Shown: positions 1 through 6,914 of the stretch, one piece after another
How the letters are laid out: each line of letters starts with the position of its first letter
Position numbering within the stretch: position 1 is the stretch's first letter
From: DASQPE01 sp964519805
GTDB taxonomy: Bacteria > Gemmatimonadota > Gemmatimonadetes > Gemmatimonadales > GWC2-71-9
Direction: 5' to 3'
DNA: 17,406 nucleotides
Assembly (NCBI GenBank): GCA_964519805.1
Contig: CAZFKN010000068.1
Span: 1-17,406, forward strand
Position numbers and translations under genes: made by a program
The notes under the pieces: generated by a model
What the model saw: only the letters and a program-made list of their open reading frames with translations
Told to the model about the DNA's origin: nothing
The model's database searches: none

Positions 1-123
1 GGGGGAAAGGGGGGGGGGGGCCCGAACTTCGCGTCGGCCGGGGCCGGCGATCTGGCACGGCTGGCGGAGGCGGGCGGGCAGACCCCAGCCGTGGTCGCGG
101 CCTGGCTCGGGAACGGCGGTTGA
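1..123 (+). CDS. alaS: Alanyl-tRNA synthetase, C-terminal end (partial)
   Basis: The frame is open from base 1 and ends at TGA 121-123. It encodes about 40 residues that begin with a glycine-rich stretch, GGKGGGGPNFASAGAG, then LARLAEAG and a short tail. This resembles the DHHA1 domain signature near the C-terminus of alanyl-tRNA synthetase (GGxGGGxPDxAQ followed by a short helix). AlaRS charges tRNA-Ala in the cytoplasm; the DHHA1 part contributes to tRNA binding and joins the editing half. Only the last part is present, so catalytic and editing motifs cannot be seen. Other DHHA1 proteins could end similarly, but the glycine motif so close to the C-terminus favours AlaRS. The first 20 bases are almost all G, so the exact reading near base 1 depends on a correct homopolymer count. 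Confidence 0.7.
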   Translation, partial: GGKGGGGPNFASAGAGDLARLAEAGGQTPAVVAAWLGNGG

Positions 124-446
124 CGGCGCCCGGTCCCCCTCCTGGCGCGCTCGGTTCGTGGCTCGACCAGCATACGGGCCGCGCGCCGGACGCGCTGCGA
201 CGGCGGGTCCTCGAATACGCCGCGGCGGCACCGCCGGGAGCCGATCTGGCGGCCACACTCGCCGACGCCGGTGCGGCCGCGCTCCAGCGCGTTCTCTCCC
301 GCTCCGGTGACCGCTCGGTTGCCCTCGACCTGCTGGCGGCCGACGCGCTCGTGACCCTCGCGCTCCTGGCGCAGGCGCAGGACGCGCCGGCCAATCTGGG
401 CAGTTTCGCCGCCGCAATCCTGCAGGCTCATCGGCCCGCGTCGTGA
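120..446 (+). CDS. Small Ala-rich hypothetical protein (108 aa)
   Basis: I do not recognise this protein. It would start at TTG 120, overlapping the upstream TGA in a TTGA arrangement, and end at TGA 444-446, where the next gene starts at GTG 443. Both junctions are tight four-base overlaps, and this is the main reason to believe the gene is real. The product is rich in Ala and Leu and should be almost entirely helical. It shows no signal peptide, no clear membrane segment, and no Cys or metal motif. Its place between alaS and a PHP phosphatase suggests only co-transcription, not a function. A rare TTG start and lack of homology evidence keep confidence moderate. Confidence 0.55.
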   Translation: MTAPGPPPGALGSWLDQHTGRAPDALRRRVLEYAAAAPPGADLAATLADAGAAALQRVLSRSGDRSVALDLLAADALVTLALLAQAQDAPANLGSFAAAILQAHRPAS

Positions 447-1198
447 TCGATCTCCACTCCCATCTGCTGCCTGCGGTCGACGACGGGGCTCGCACGGTTG
501 AGCAGGCTGTCGGGACGCTCCGGGAGATGGCGCGCCAGGGCGTGACCGACCTCTGCCTGACGCCCCACCTCACGGCGACGCAGGCCGAGCGCGGCATTCC
601 GGCGAGCCACGATGCCGCGTTCGCAACGCTGAGCGCCGCCGCTCCCAAAGCTCCCCGTCTGCACCGTGGCGCCGAGGTGATGCTCGATCGCCCCTTGAGC
701 GCCGAGGCGGCGGGGAACCCCGGCACCCGGCTCGGCGGCACGCGCTACATCCTGGTCGAGTTCCCGCGCCTCGTCACCGGCGGCACGGTGAGCAATGCCC
801 TCGCCCATGTCCTCTCGCTCGGCCTCGTCCCCGTGCTCGCGCACCCGGAGCGTTACACCTGCTGCTCGGTGAACGCGGTGCATCGCTGGCGGAGCCTGGG
901 GGTGCTCATGCAGGTGGACGCAACGACACTCCTGTCCCCCCAGGGGCGCGGCGACCGGGCGCGCCAACTCGTGGCCGCCGGTTTGGCCGACATCCTCGCC
1001 GCCGACAACCACGGTGATGCCCGGATGCTCCTCGCCGGCCGGCGCGTGCTCGAAGACAGCGGGGGCGCTGTCCAGGCGGACCTTCTCACCAGCCGGAATC
1101 CCGCCGCGATTCTCGCCGACCAGCCGACCCAGCTGGCCGAGCCGCTCGAGCTGAAGACGTCGCTGCTCGACCGTCTCCGCCGGCTGCTCAACGCATGA
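443..1198 (+). CDS. PHP-domain tyrosine phosphatase, CpsB/CapC/YwqE family
   Basis: The 251-residue product opens with MIDLHSHLLPAVDDG, the characteristic start of CpsB/YwqE manganese-dependent protein-tyrosine phosphatases. PHP metal ligands are visible in order: HxH at residues 5-7, TPH at 40-42, the Glu of GAE at 78, HPERY at 134-138 and D188/H190 in ADNHGD, where the family usually has SDAH. The length fits the family. In characterised members this enzyme dephosphorylates the tyrosine kinase that controls capsule or exopolysaccharide chain length. The polysaccharide cluster of this window lies over 7 kb downstream, so a link is possible but inferred, and no kinase gene is seen here. The start is GTG 443, overlapping the previous stop by four bases. 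The end overlaps the asparaginase start (ATGA at 1195-1198). Confidence 0.88.
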   Translation: MIDLHSHLLPAVDDGARTVEQAVGTLREMARQGVTDLCLTPHLTATQAERGIPASHDAAFATLSAAAPKAPRLHRGAEVMLDRPLSAEAAGNPGTRLGGTRYILVEFPRLVTGGTVSNALAHVLSLGLVPVLAHPERYTCCSVNAVHRWRSLGVLMQVDATTLLSPQGRGDRARQLVAAGLADILAADNHGDARMLLAGRRVLEDSGGAVQADLLTSRNPAAILADQPTQLAEPLELKTSLLDRLRRLLNA

Positions 1199-2154
1199 TC
1201 CATCTCGTCTTCACCGGCGGCACCATCTCCATGCAGCACGATCCCGCGGCGGGCGGCAACGTGCCGGCGCACGGGGGCGAGCAGCTGGTGGCGCTCGCGC
1301 CGGGCCTGGATCGCATCTCGCCGTTCCGCATCGAGAACTGGGCCAGGGTCCCGGCCGCCCATCTTGGGCCGGACCGTCTGTGGGCGCTTCGGGAGCGCAT
1401 CCGCGAGCTTCAGAGCGGCGCCGGCGACGGCACGCCTCCGCAGGGGATCGTGATTACGCACGGCACGGATACGCTGGAAGAGACGGCGTATCTGTTGTCG
1501 CGAACGCTCGATCCGGCCGTCCCCGTGGCGCTCACCGGAGCGATGCGCACGTCGAGCGATCCCGACTGGGACGGGCCGAGGAACCTGCGCGATGCGGCCG
1601 CCGTGGCCGCGAGCCCGGCGAGCGCGGGACGTGGCGTGATGGTCGTGTTCGCGGGGGCGGTGTTCGCCGGGCGGGAGGCGGTGAAGACCGACACGATGCG
1701 GCTGGACGCGTTCGCCGCGCCGCACGGCCAACCGCTCGGGCGGGTTGCGGACGGCCGAGTGACCTACACGACACCGGTCCGTCCGGGGGCGCCCCTCGCG
1801 GCGCGAGGGCTCGGCGCCCGGGTGGCACTCGTCCCCGTGGTGATCGGCGATCGAGGGGAGATGCTAGATCTCGCGCGCCCGACGCACGACGGCGTCGTGA
1901 TCGTGGCGTTCGGGAGCGGCAACCTTCCTCCCGGCGCGGTTCCGGCCATCCGGCGGTGGGTGGATGAGGGCAAGCCGGCCGTCCTGGCGAGTCGCTGTCC
2001 CACGGGCGTCGTGACGCCGGCATACGCTTTCGAGGGGGGTGGCGCCGGACTGGTAAAGCTGGGCGTGGTTCCCGCGGGGCCGCGCACTCCGTCGCAGGCG
2101 CGGATGGAGCTGGCGATCGCGCTTTCCGCCGGCGTGCCATACGCGGCCGCGTGA
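1195..2154 (+). CDS. Asparaginase (L-asparagine amidohydrolase, cytosolic type)
   Basis: This 319-residue protein belongs to the bacterial asparaginase/glutaminase family, which hydrolyses L-asparagine to aspartate and ammonia. The first catalytic signature, TGGTIS, is at residues 7-12 with the nucleophile Thr10. The second, HGTDTLEET, is at 89-97 and carries the Thr-Asp pair. TGAMR follows at 114-118. A Lys in VKTDTMRLDAF near residue 164 is at the expected place for the last catalytic residue. The protein begins directly with the first beta strand and has no signal peptide, so it should be cytosolic. The ATG overlaps the upstream stop by four bases. An amidase acting on a related substrate (for example the glutamyl-tRNA amidotransferase GatD group) is less likely, because the GatD N-terminal domain is absent. 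Confidence 0.88.
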   Translation: MIHLVFTGGTISMQHDPAAGGNVPAHGGEQLVALAPGLDRISPFRIENWARVPAAHLGPDRLWALRERIRELQSGAGDGTPPQGIVITHGTDTLEETAYLLSRTLDPAVPVALTGAMRTSSDPDWDGPRNLRDAAAVAASPASAGRGVMVVFAGAVFAGREAVKTDTMRLDAFAAPHGQPLGRVADGRVTYTTPVRPGAPLAARGLGARVALVPVVIGDRGEMLDLARPTHDGVVIVAFGSGNLPPGAVPAIRRWVDEGKPAVLASRCPTGVVTPAYAFEGGGAGLVKLGVVPAGPRTPSQARMELAIALSAGVPYAAA

Positions 2155-2164
2155 CGCTGTGGCA

Positions 2165-3370
2165 ATGAGATTCCCCCCTTCACTCGACATTTCCGACGAC
2201 GTTTTGGAGGTCGCGCGCACGCTCGACGCGGCGGGCCACGAGGTCTGGTGCGTCGGCGGCGGGATCCGGGACGCGCTGCTCGATCCCCAGGCCGCGGCGG
2301 AAAGCCTCCGGGTGGCGGTGGACTTCGCCACGTCGGCCACGCCGGAGCAGGTGCAGGCCGTGTTCGGCCGGAAACGGACGGTGGCGGTCGGGCTCAAGTA
2401 CGGCACGGTGGGTGTGTTCGACCGCGGCCGCGTCCTCCACGAGGTGACCACCTTTCGTCGCGACGTCGAGACCGATGGCCGCCACGCCGTCGTCTCGTGG
2501 GGCGTCTCCCTGGAGGAGGACCTGGCGCGGCGCGACTTCACCATCAACGCCATCGCCTATCATCCGATCCGCCCCGAGTGGCGCGACCCGTTCGGCGGCG
2601 CGAACGACCTCGAGCGCGGCATCGTGCGCGCGGTCGGCGAGCCGGCGGAACGGTTCCGCGAGGACTATCTCAGGATCCTGCGGGCGCTGCGTTTCGCCGC
2701 CCGCTTCGGCTTCGTGATCGACCCCCCGACCTGGGCAGCCGCACGGGCCGCGGCAAAGGGCCTCCGAAAGCTCTCCGCCGAGCGGGTCCACGACGAGTGG
2801 TACAAGGGGCTGCGCACCGCGAAGTCCGTCGCCCGTCTGGTGGAGCTGTGGCGCGAGGTCGGTGCGGCCGGGGTCTGGCTGCCGGAGCTGGAGGCGTTCG
2901 TGCCCCACCCCAGCCAGGTAGACCGGGTGCCACGCGACCCGGTGCTGCTGATCATGCTGCTGTGCGCGGCGCCGGACAGAGTGCTCCAGCGGCTCCGCGC
3001 CAAGAATACCGAGATCGCCCGGGCGGAGGCCGTGATCCGCGCTCCCGCGGCGCCGGATGACCTGTCCGCGGCGAGCGTGCGCCGCTGGCTCGCCGCGGCC
3101 GGCCCGGCGGCGGACGACCTGCTGGCGCTCTGGCGCCTCCGCCACGGCGCCGATGCCCCGTGGGCGCCCGGGGTGTTGGAGATTCGCGGTCGCGGCGATC
3201 CCGTTGCGCGCGGCGACCTCGCGATCGACGGTCACGATCTGCTGGTGCTGGGCGTACCGCCGGGGCCCCGAGTGGGCGAGGTGCTGGACCATCTGCTCGC
3301 GAGGGTCCTGGAGGATCCCTCCCTCAACACCCGCGAGCAGCTCGCCGCGATCGTGCACGGGCTTCTGTGA
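2165..3370 (+). CDS. cca: CCA tRNA nucleotidyltransferase, class II (atypical DxD)
   Basis: This 401-residue protein is a class II CCA-adding or related tRNA nucleotidyltransferase / poly(A) polymerase head-domain protein, which builds or repairs the tRNA 3' CCA end. Visible motifs are GGGIRDALL (31-39), RRDFTINAIAY (122-132), D-P-FGG-x-NDLERG (141-151), FREDYLRILRALRFAARFGF (164-183) and LSAERVHDEW (203-212). In place of the usual metal-binding DxD after the first motif the sequence reads V-A-V-D-F-A-T, so the first Asp is Ala51 and only Asp53 remains. The GG-to-DxD loop also seems several residues longer than usual. All other motifs look normal. An in-frame GTG at 2159 is an alternative start; neither start has a clear ribosome binding site. 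The stop overlaps the ZIP gene start (GTGA, 3367-3370). Confidence 0.85.
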   Translation: MRFPPSLDISDDVLEVARTLDAAGHEVWCVGGGIRDALLDPQAAAESLRVAVDFATSATPEQVQAVFGRKRTVAVGLKYGTVGVFDRGRVLHEVTTFRRDVETDGRHAVVSWGVSLEEDLARRDFTINAIAYHPIRPEWRDPFGGANDLERGIVRAVGEPAERFREDYLRILRALRFAARFGFVIDPPTWAAARAAAKGLRKLSAERVHDEWYKGLRTAKSVARLVELWREVGAAGVWLPELEAFVPHPSQVDRVPRDPVLLIMLLCAAPDRVLQRLRAKNTEIARAEAVIRAPAAPDDLSAASVRRWLAAAGPAADDLLALWRLRHGADAPWAPGVLEIRGRGDPVARGDLAIDGHDLLVLGVPPGPRVGEVLDHLLARVLEDPSLNTREQLAAIVHGLL

Positions 3371-4083
3371 GCACGTTCTGGTTCGCGCTCGCCGCCGCGG
3401 CCGGCAACGTGCTCGGCGCGCTCGCGGTCGTGCGCCACTCCCAACGGAGCCTCCACGCGATCGACCTGGGCATCGCGTTCGGCGCCGGCTTTATGATCGC
3501 GGTGGCGATCCTCGGCGTCTTTCCCGAGGTGTTCCGCGCCGGTCCTGAGGCCGGCCTCTATGTGGTGGCGGGCTACCTCGGCGTGCACGCGGCGCAGCAC
3601 GTGCTCATCCCCCACTTCCACTACGGCGAAGAGACGCACCAGGTGAGCGCTGTCACCGGCATGACCGCGCTGGTCGGCCTGTCGCTGCACTCGTTCTTCG
3701 ACGGCGTAGCCATCGCCAGCGGATTCCTGGTCTCCGGCCGCCTCGGGTTCCTGCTGTTTCTGGCTGTGCTGGTCCACAAGCTGCCGGAGGGCGTCACGAT
3801 GGCGAGCATGATGCTCGCCGGCGGGCAGAGCCGAGCCCGCGCGGTCGGCTCGGCCGTAGGCCTGGGCGTGGCCACGCTCCTGGGGGTGGCGCTCATGGAG
3901 GTGGTCGCCCCGCTCGCCCGGCACGGCCTGGCCCTGTCGGCCGGCGTGACCCTCTACGTCGCGGCGTCGAACCTGGTGCCCGAGCTGCAGCACCGGCGGC
4001 GCGGCCTCCCGACGCTCGCGTTTCTCGGCGGCGTGGCGGTGTTCGGCGTCACTGAGTGGCTGTTGAGCCGCTGGCCCGTCTAG
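3367..4083 (+). CDS. ZIP family metal transporter
   Basis: This 238-residue hydrophobic protein belongs to the ZIP (ZupT-like) metal transporter family, which moves zinc or other divalent cations into the cytoplasm. About seven to eight membrane segments can be made out. The two metal-site helices are clear: HSFFDGVAIASGF at residues 108-120 (TM4) and HKLPEGVTMASMM at 137-149 (TM5). A His-containing loop (HFHYGEETH, 83-91) lies between earlier segments and may bind metal. The GTG start at 3367 overlaps the cca stop by four bases and leads directly into the first membrane helix; the open frame extends further upstream, but that part is antisense-like shadow over cca. The gene ends at TAG 4081-4083, nine bases before rarA. 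Substrate cannot be decided from sequence. Confidence 0.87.
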   Translation: MSTFWFALAAAAGNVLGALAVVRHSQRSLHAIDLGIAFGAGFMIAVAILGVFPEVFRAGPEAGLYVVAGYLGVHAAQHVLIPHFHYGEETHQVSAVTGMTALVGLSLHSFFDGVAIASGFLVSGRLGFLLFLAVLVHKLPEGVTMASMMLAGGQSRARAVGSAVGLGVATLLGVALMEVVAPLARHGLALSAGVTLYVAASNLVPELQHRRRGLPTLAFLGGVAVFGVTEWLLSRWPV

Positions 4084-4091
4084 GTTCCCTC

Positions 4092-5450
4092 ATGGCCCGG
4101 AAGCGCGCGATCGTCGAGGAGGCTTCGCTGTTCCCGGGCGCCCGGGAGGCGGAGCCGCTGGCGAACCGCATGCGGCCGCGCACGCTGGACGAGTTCGTGG
4201 GGCAGGAACACCTGCTTGGTCCGGGGAAGTCGCTGCGAGTGCTCATCGAACGCGGGGCTCCCGGGTCGCTGATCTTCTGGGGCCCGCCCGGGTCCGGCAA
4301 GACGACGCTCGGCCACCTGATCGCCGCGGCGACCCGCCGCGTGTTCGTGCCGTTCAGCGCCGTGAGCGAAGGCGTTCCCCGCATCCGCGAGATCGTGGGG
4401 CAGGCGCGGGCCCGCCTGACGGGGGGCGGCCCGCAAACGGTTCTATTCGTCGACGAGATCCACCGGCTCAACAAGGCGCAGCAGGACAGCCTGCTCCCGT
4501 CTGCCGAGGACGGCACGGTCACGCTGATCGGCGCCACGACGGAGAACCCGAGCTTCGAGGTGAACGGGGCGCTGCTCTCGCGCACCCGGGTGTTCGTGCT
4601 GGAGCCGGTCGGTCCGGCCCACACGGTCGCTTTGCTCGAGCGCGCCCTGGCGGACCGGGAGCGCGGGCTTGGTGCACTGGAGATCAGGGCTGACCCGGAC
4701 GCCCTCGCGTTCATCGCCGAGGAGGCCGACGGTGACGCACGCCGGGCGCTCAACGTGCTGGAGGCGGCCGCCGCGCACGCGCGCGCCGAGGTGGGAGCAG
4801 GGCCGGGTACGGCAGCAACGATCACCGTCGCGCTCGCGCGGGAAGCGATGCAGAAGCGCTTCGCCCGCTACGACAAGGCCGGCGAGGAGCACTACAACCT
4901 GCTCTCGGCCTATCACAAATCGCTGCGCGGCAGCGACCCGCAGGGAGCGCTCTACTGGATGGCGCGTATGCTGGACGGCGGCGAGGACCCGATGACGCTG
5001 TTCCGGCGGGCCATCGCCATGGCGGCGGAGGACATCGGTCTGGCCGAGCCGAGCGCGCTCGTCCTGGCCGTGGCCGCCCGTGACGCCTTTCACATGCTCG
5101 GGCCGCCGGAAGGGTATCTCCCGCTGGCGGAAATGACCATCTACCTCGCCACCGCGCCCAAGTCCAACAGCGCGAAGGTGGCGCTCGTGACCGCGCTGGA
5201 GGCCGCGCGCAACTCACCGGCAGCCGCGGTGCCGATGCATCTGCGCAACGCGCCGACCCCACTCATGAAGGAGCTGGGGTACGGAGCAGGGTACCGCTAC
5301 GCGCACGATTCACCCACGGCGTATCAGGGGCAGGAATACCTGCCTGAAGCGCTGCGGGGTATAAGCTTCTACGTTCCGGGGAGCATGGGCTACGAGAAGA
5401 AGGTGGCCGAGCGCCTCGAATGGTGGGCCAAACAGAAGGAGGAGGGATGA
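4092..5450 (+). CDS. rarA: Replication-associated recombination protein RarA/MgsA (AAA+ ATPase)
   Basis: This 452-residue AAA+ ATPase is homologous to RarA/MgsA (Mgs1/WRNIP1), which acts at stalled replication forks and is related to clamp-loader subunits. The N-terminus has the family pattern PLANRMRPRTLDEFVGQEHLLG. Walker A GPPGSGKT is at 64-71 and Walker B VLFVDEIH at 117-124. Sensor 1, GATTENPSFE, is at 147-156, and the arginine finger region ALLSRTRV at 160-167. The C-terminal half carries the family-specific oligomerisation region, with YDKAGEEHYNLLSAYHKSLRGSDPQGALYW, AEDIGLA and the proline-rich ending. Length is typical. I chose ATG 4092, which leads quickly into the conserved start; a GTG at 4056 would add 12 residues and overlap the ZIP gene. 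The last codons contain a strong Shine-Dalgarno sequence that should serve the next gene. Confidence 0.93.
   Translation: MARKRAIVEEASLFPGAREAEPLANRMRPRTLDEFVGQEHLLGPGKSLRVLIERGAPGSLIFWGPPGSGKTTLGHLIAAATRRVFVPFSAVSEGVPRIREIVGQARARLTGGGPQTVLFVDEIHRLNKAQQDSLLPSAEDGTVTLIGATTENPSFEVNGALLSRTRVFVLEPVGPAHTVALLERALADRERGLGALEIRADPDALAFIAEEADGDARRALNVLEAAAAHARAEVGAGPGTAATITVALAREAMQKRFARYDKAGEEHYNLLSAYHKSLRGSDPQGALYWMARMLDGGEDPMTLFRRAIAMAAEDIGLAEPSALVLAVAARDAFHMLGPPEGYLPLAEMTIYLATAPKSNSAKVALVTALEAARNSPAAAVPMHLRNAPTPLMKELGYGAGYRYAHDSPTAYQGQEYLPEALRGISFYVPGSMGYEKKVAERLEWWAKQKEEG
5437..5449 (+). promoter_or_regulatory. Strong Shine-Dalgarno plus ATG ahead of hflX, in the wrong frame
   Basis: AGGAGG at 5437-5442 precedes ATG 5447 at ideal spacing, inside the end of rarA. 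That ATG opens only an 11-codon frame (MRVRTVRPFAT) ending at TGA 5480-5482, not the hflX frame. One inserted base between 5450 and 5479 would join it to hflX. As it stands it is either a short leader peptide whose stop overlaps a CTG in the hflX frame (CTGA at 5479-5482), or the mark of a lost base. Confidence 0.55.
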
Positions 5451-5517
5451 GGGTAAGGACGGTGCGGCCATTCGCGACCTGATCACCATTCGGGATCCGA
5501 TCGAGCGAGCGCTGCTG

Positions 5518-6780
5518 GTGGCGGCGCCCCGCAAGGGCTCGGCGGAGGCCCGTGTCATGACCGAGCACCTGGACGAGCTGGCCCGGCTCGTGGACACCGC
5601 GGGCGCCGAAGTCGTCGCGCGGGCATCACAGCACGTCGTCTCTCCCAATCCCGCCACGCTGATCGGAGAGGGCAAGGTCGAGGAGCTGAAGCCGATGGCG
5701 GCCGACCTGGGAATCACGCTCGTCGTCTTCGACGAGGAGCTGACTCCGGTGCAGGGCGCCAACCTCGAGCGCGAGCTGAAGGTCCGGGTCATGGACCGCG
5801 CCGAGGTGATCCTCGACATCTTCGCGACCCGGGCCCGGAGCCACGAGGCGCGGCTCCAGGTCGAGCTGGCGCAGCTGGAATACCTGCTTCCCCGCCTGAC
5901 CCGGATGTGGACCCACCTTTCGCGCACGCGCGGCGGCATCGGTCTCCGGGGGCCGGGTGAAACCCAGCTCGAGACCGACCGCCGGAGCATTCGACGGAAG
6001 ATCCAGGCGCTCAAGGCGAAGCTCAAGGACGTCGAGCGCCACCGGGAGAAGTTGCGCTCCAGTCGCGAGCCGATGCTGGGCGTGGCGCTGGTGGGCTACA
6101 CCAACGCCGGGAAGTCGAGCATCCTGCGCGGACTCTCGGGCGAGCACGAGATCGTGGTGGAGGACCGGCTCTTCGCGACGCTGGATACGCTCACGCGTGA
6201 GGTGGAGCTGGGTGAGGGTATTCGCGCGCGAGTGACGGACACCGTGGGGTTCATCCGCAAGCTGCCGCACCATCTGGTGGCGAGCTTCCGGGCGACGCTG
6301 GAGGAGGCCCGGGCGGCTGTGGCGCTGCTTCACATCGTCGACGCGAGCCACCCCGATTGGGAAGAGCACATGCGGGTAGTGGAGGGGGTCCTGGGTGAGC
6401 TGGACCTGGCCGACCGGCCGGTGGTGGTCGTCTTCAACAAGATCGACCTGCTCCCTGACCCGAGCCAGCTCGCCGTGCGGGTTCGGGAGCTGCACCCGGG
6501 CGCAGTCATGACGACGACGCTCCGGACCGACGGCCTGTCGCCACTCAAGGCGCGGCTTCGGGAGCTGGACCGGGCGGGGCGGGTGACCGTGGTGGTGCGG
6601 GTACCCGTGAGCGACGGCGCCGGCCTGGCGGCGCTGTATCGCCAGGGTGAGGTGCTGGCCGTCCAGCCGGCGGGAGTGGAGCAGGAGGTCACGGTTCGCC
6701 TGGAAGGGTGGCAGGCGGACAAGCTTCGGGCGAGCGGGAGGGTGGTGGAGCGGAAGGTGGCGCGCAAGGAGACGGCGTGA
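5518..6780 (+). CDS. hflX: GTPase HflX
   Basis: HflX is a ribosome-binding GTPase that rescues or splits stalled 50S/70S ribosomes, especially after heat stress. From GTG 5518 the product has 420 residues. The N-terminal HflX domain includes DTAGAEVV and GEGKVEEL. The glycine-rich linker RGGIGLRGPGETQLETDRR (138-156) is family-specific. The G domain has G1 GYTNAGKS (193-200), G3 DTVGF (241-245) and G4 NKID (307-310). A C-terminal domain follows. The conserved family opening, IRDPIERALLVAAPRKG, is encoded in frame upstream of GTG 5518 from about 5488, so the true protein probably starts earlier. No ATG, GTG or TTG serves that extension, while a strong Shine-Dalgarno points to an out-of-frame ATG at 5447. 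The gene follows rarA and converges on the isocitrate lyase gene. Confidence 0.92.
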   Translation: MAAPRKGSAEARVMTEHLDELARLVDTAGAEVVARASQHVVSPNPATLIGEGKVEELKPMAADLGITLVVFDEELTPVQGANLERELKVRVMDRAEVILDIFATRARSHEARLQVELAQLEYLLPRLTRMWTHLSRTRGGIGLRGPGETQLETDRRSIRRKIQALKAKLKDVERHREKLRSSREPMLGVALVGYTNAGKSSILRGLSGEHEIVVEDRLFATLDTLTREVELGEGIRARVTDTVGFIRKLPHHLVASFRATLEEARAAVALLHIVDASHPDWEEHMRVVEGVLGELDLADRPVVVVFNKIDLLPDPSQLAVRVRELHPGAVMTTTLRTDGLSPLKARLRELDRAGRVTVVVRVPVSDGAGLAALYRQGEVLAVQPAGVEQEVTVRLEGWQADKLRASGRVVERKVARKETA

Positions 6781-6793
6781 GGAGGCAGTAAAC

Positions 6794-6828
6794 GGTGAAC
6801 GGTGAACAGTGAACAGTGAACAGTGAAC
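6794..6828 (+). repeat. Tandem heptamer array (5 copies of RGTGAAC)
   Basis: Five uninterrupted 7-base units lie just after the hflX stop: GGTGAAC twice (6794-6807), then AGTGAAC three times (6808-6828), preceded by a partial TAAAC. A converted, inverted version of the same heptamer appears at 6859-6878. Short tandem heptamers of this kind are typical of dispersed intergenic repeats in some bacterial genomes. No protein is implied. Confidence 0.9.
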
Positions 6829-6878
6829 AGGGGGCCCCGCGGCGCATCGGAGCCCCCCGTTTACTGTTCACCGTTCAC
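6809..6878. terminator. Long imperfect hairpin between convergent genes, possible bidirectional terminator
   Basis: Bases 6809-6834 can pair with 6853-6878 in a stem of about 26 positions with two mismatches and one G-U pair, closed by an 18-base loop (6835-6852). The lower stem is built from the heptamer repeats and the top from a run of G against a run of C. It lies between the convergent hflX and icl genes, where a two-way transcription terminator is expected, but neither side shows a U tract. It may instead act as an mRNA 3' end stabiliser or simply be a repeat palindrome. Confidence 0.55.
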
Positions 6879-6914
6879 GGGTTTCACTCCCGGGTTCACG
6901 GGTTTCACTCCCGG
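6874..6914. repeat. 21-bp direct tandem repeat, two copies
   Basis: A 20-base word starting TTCACGGGTTTC and ending CTCCCGG occurs at 6874-6893 and again, identically, at 6895-6914, one base apart, giving a period of 21 (three times seven). The second copy contains the stop codon and last codons of the minus-strand isocitrate lyase gene (stop complement at 6905-6907). The first copy overlaps the right arm of the hairpin. Confidence 0.9.

Noticed and set aside
4056..4091. GTG start that would extend RarA by 12 residues
   Set aside because: It overlaps the ZIP transporter's last codons and adds residues outside the family's usual start; ATG 4092 is sufficient.
6794..6914. CRISPR-like appearance of the repeats after hflX
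   Set aside because: Units are 7 and 21 bases with no unique spacers, and no cas genes are present.
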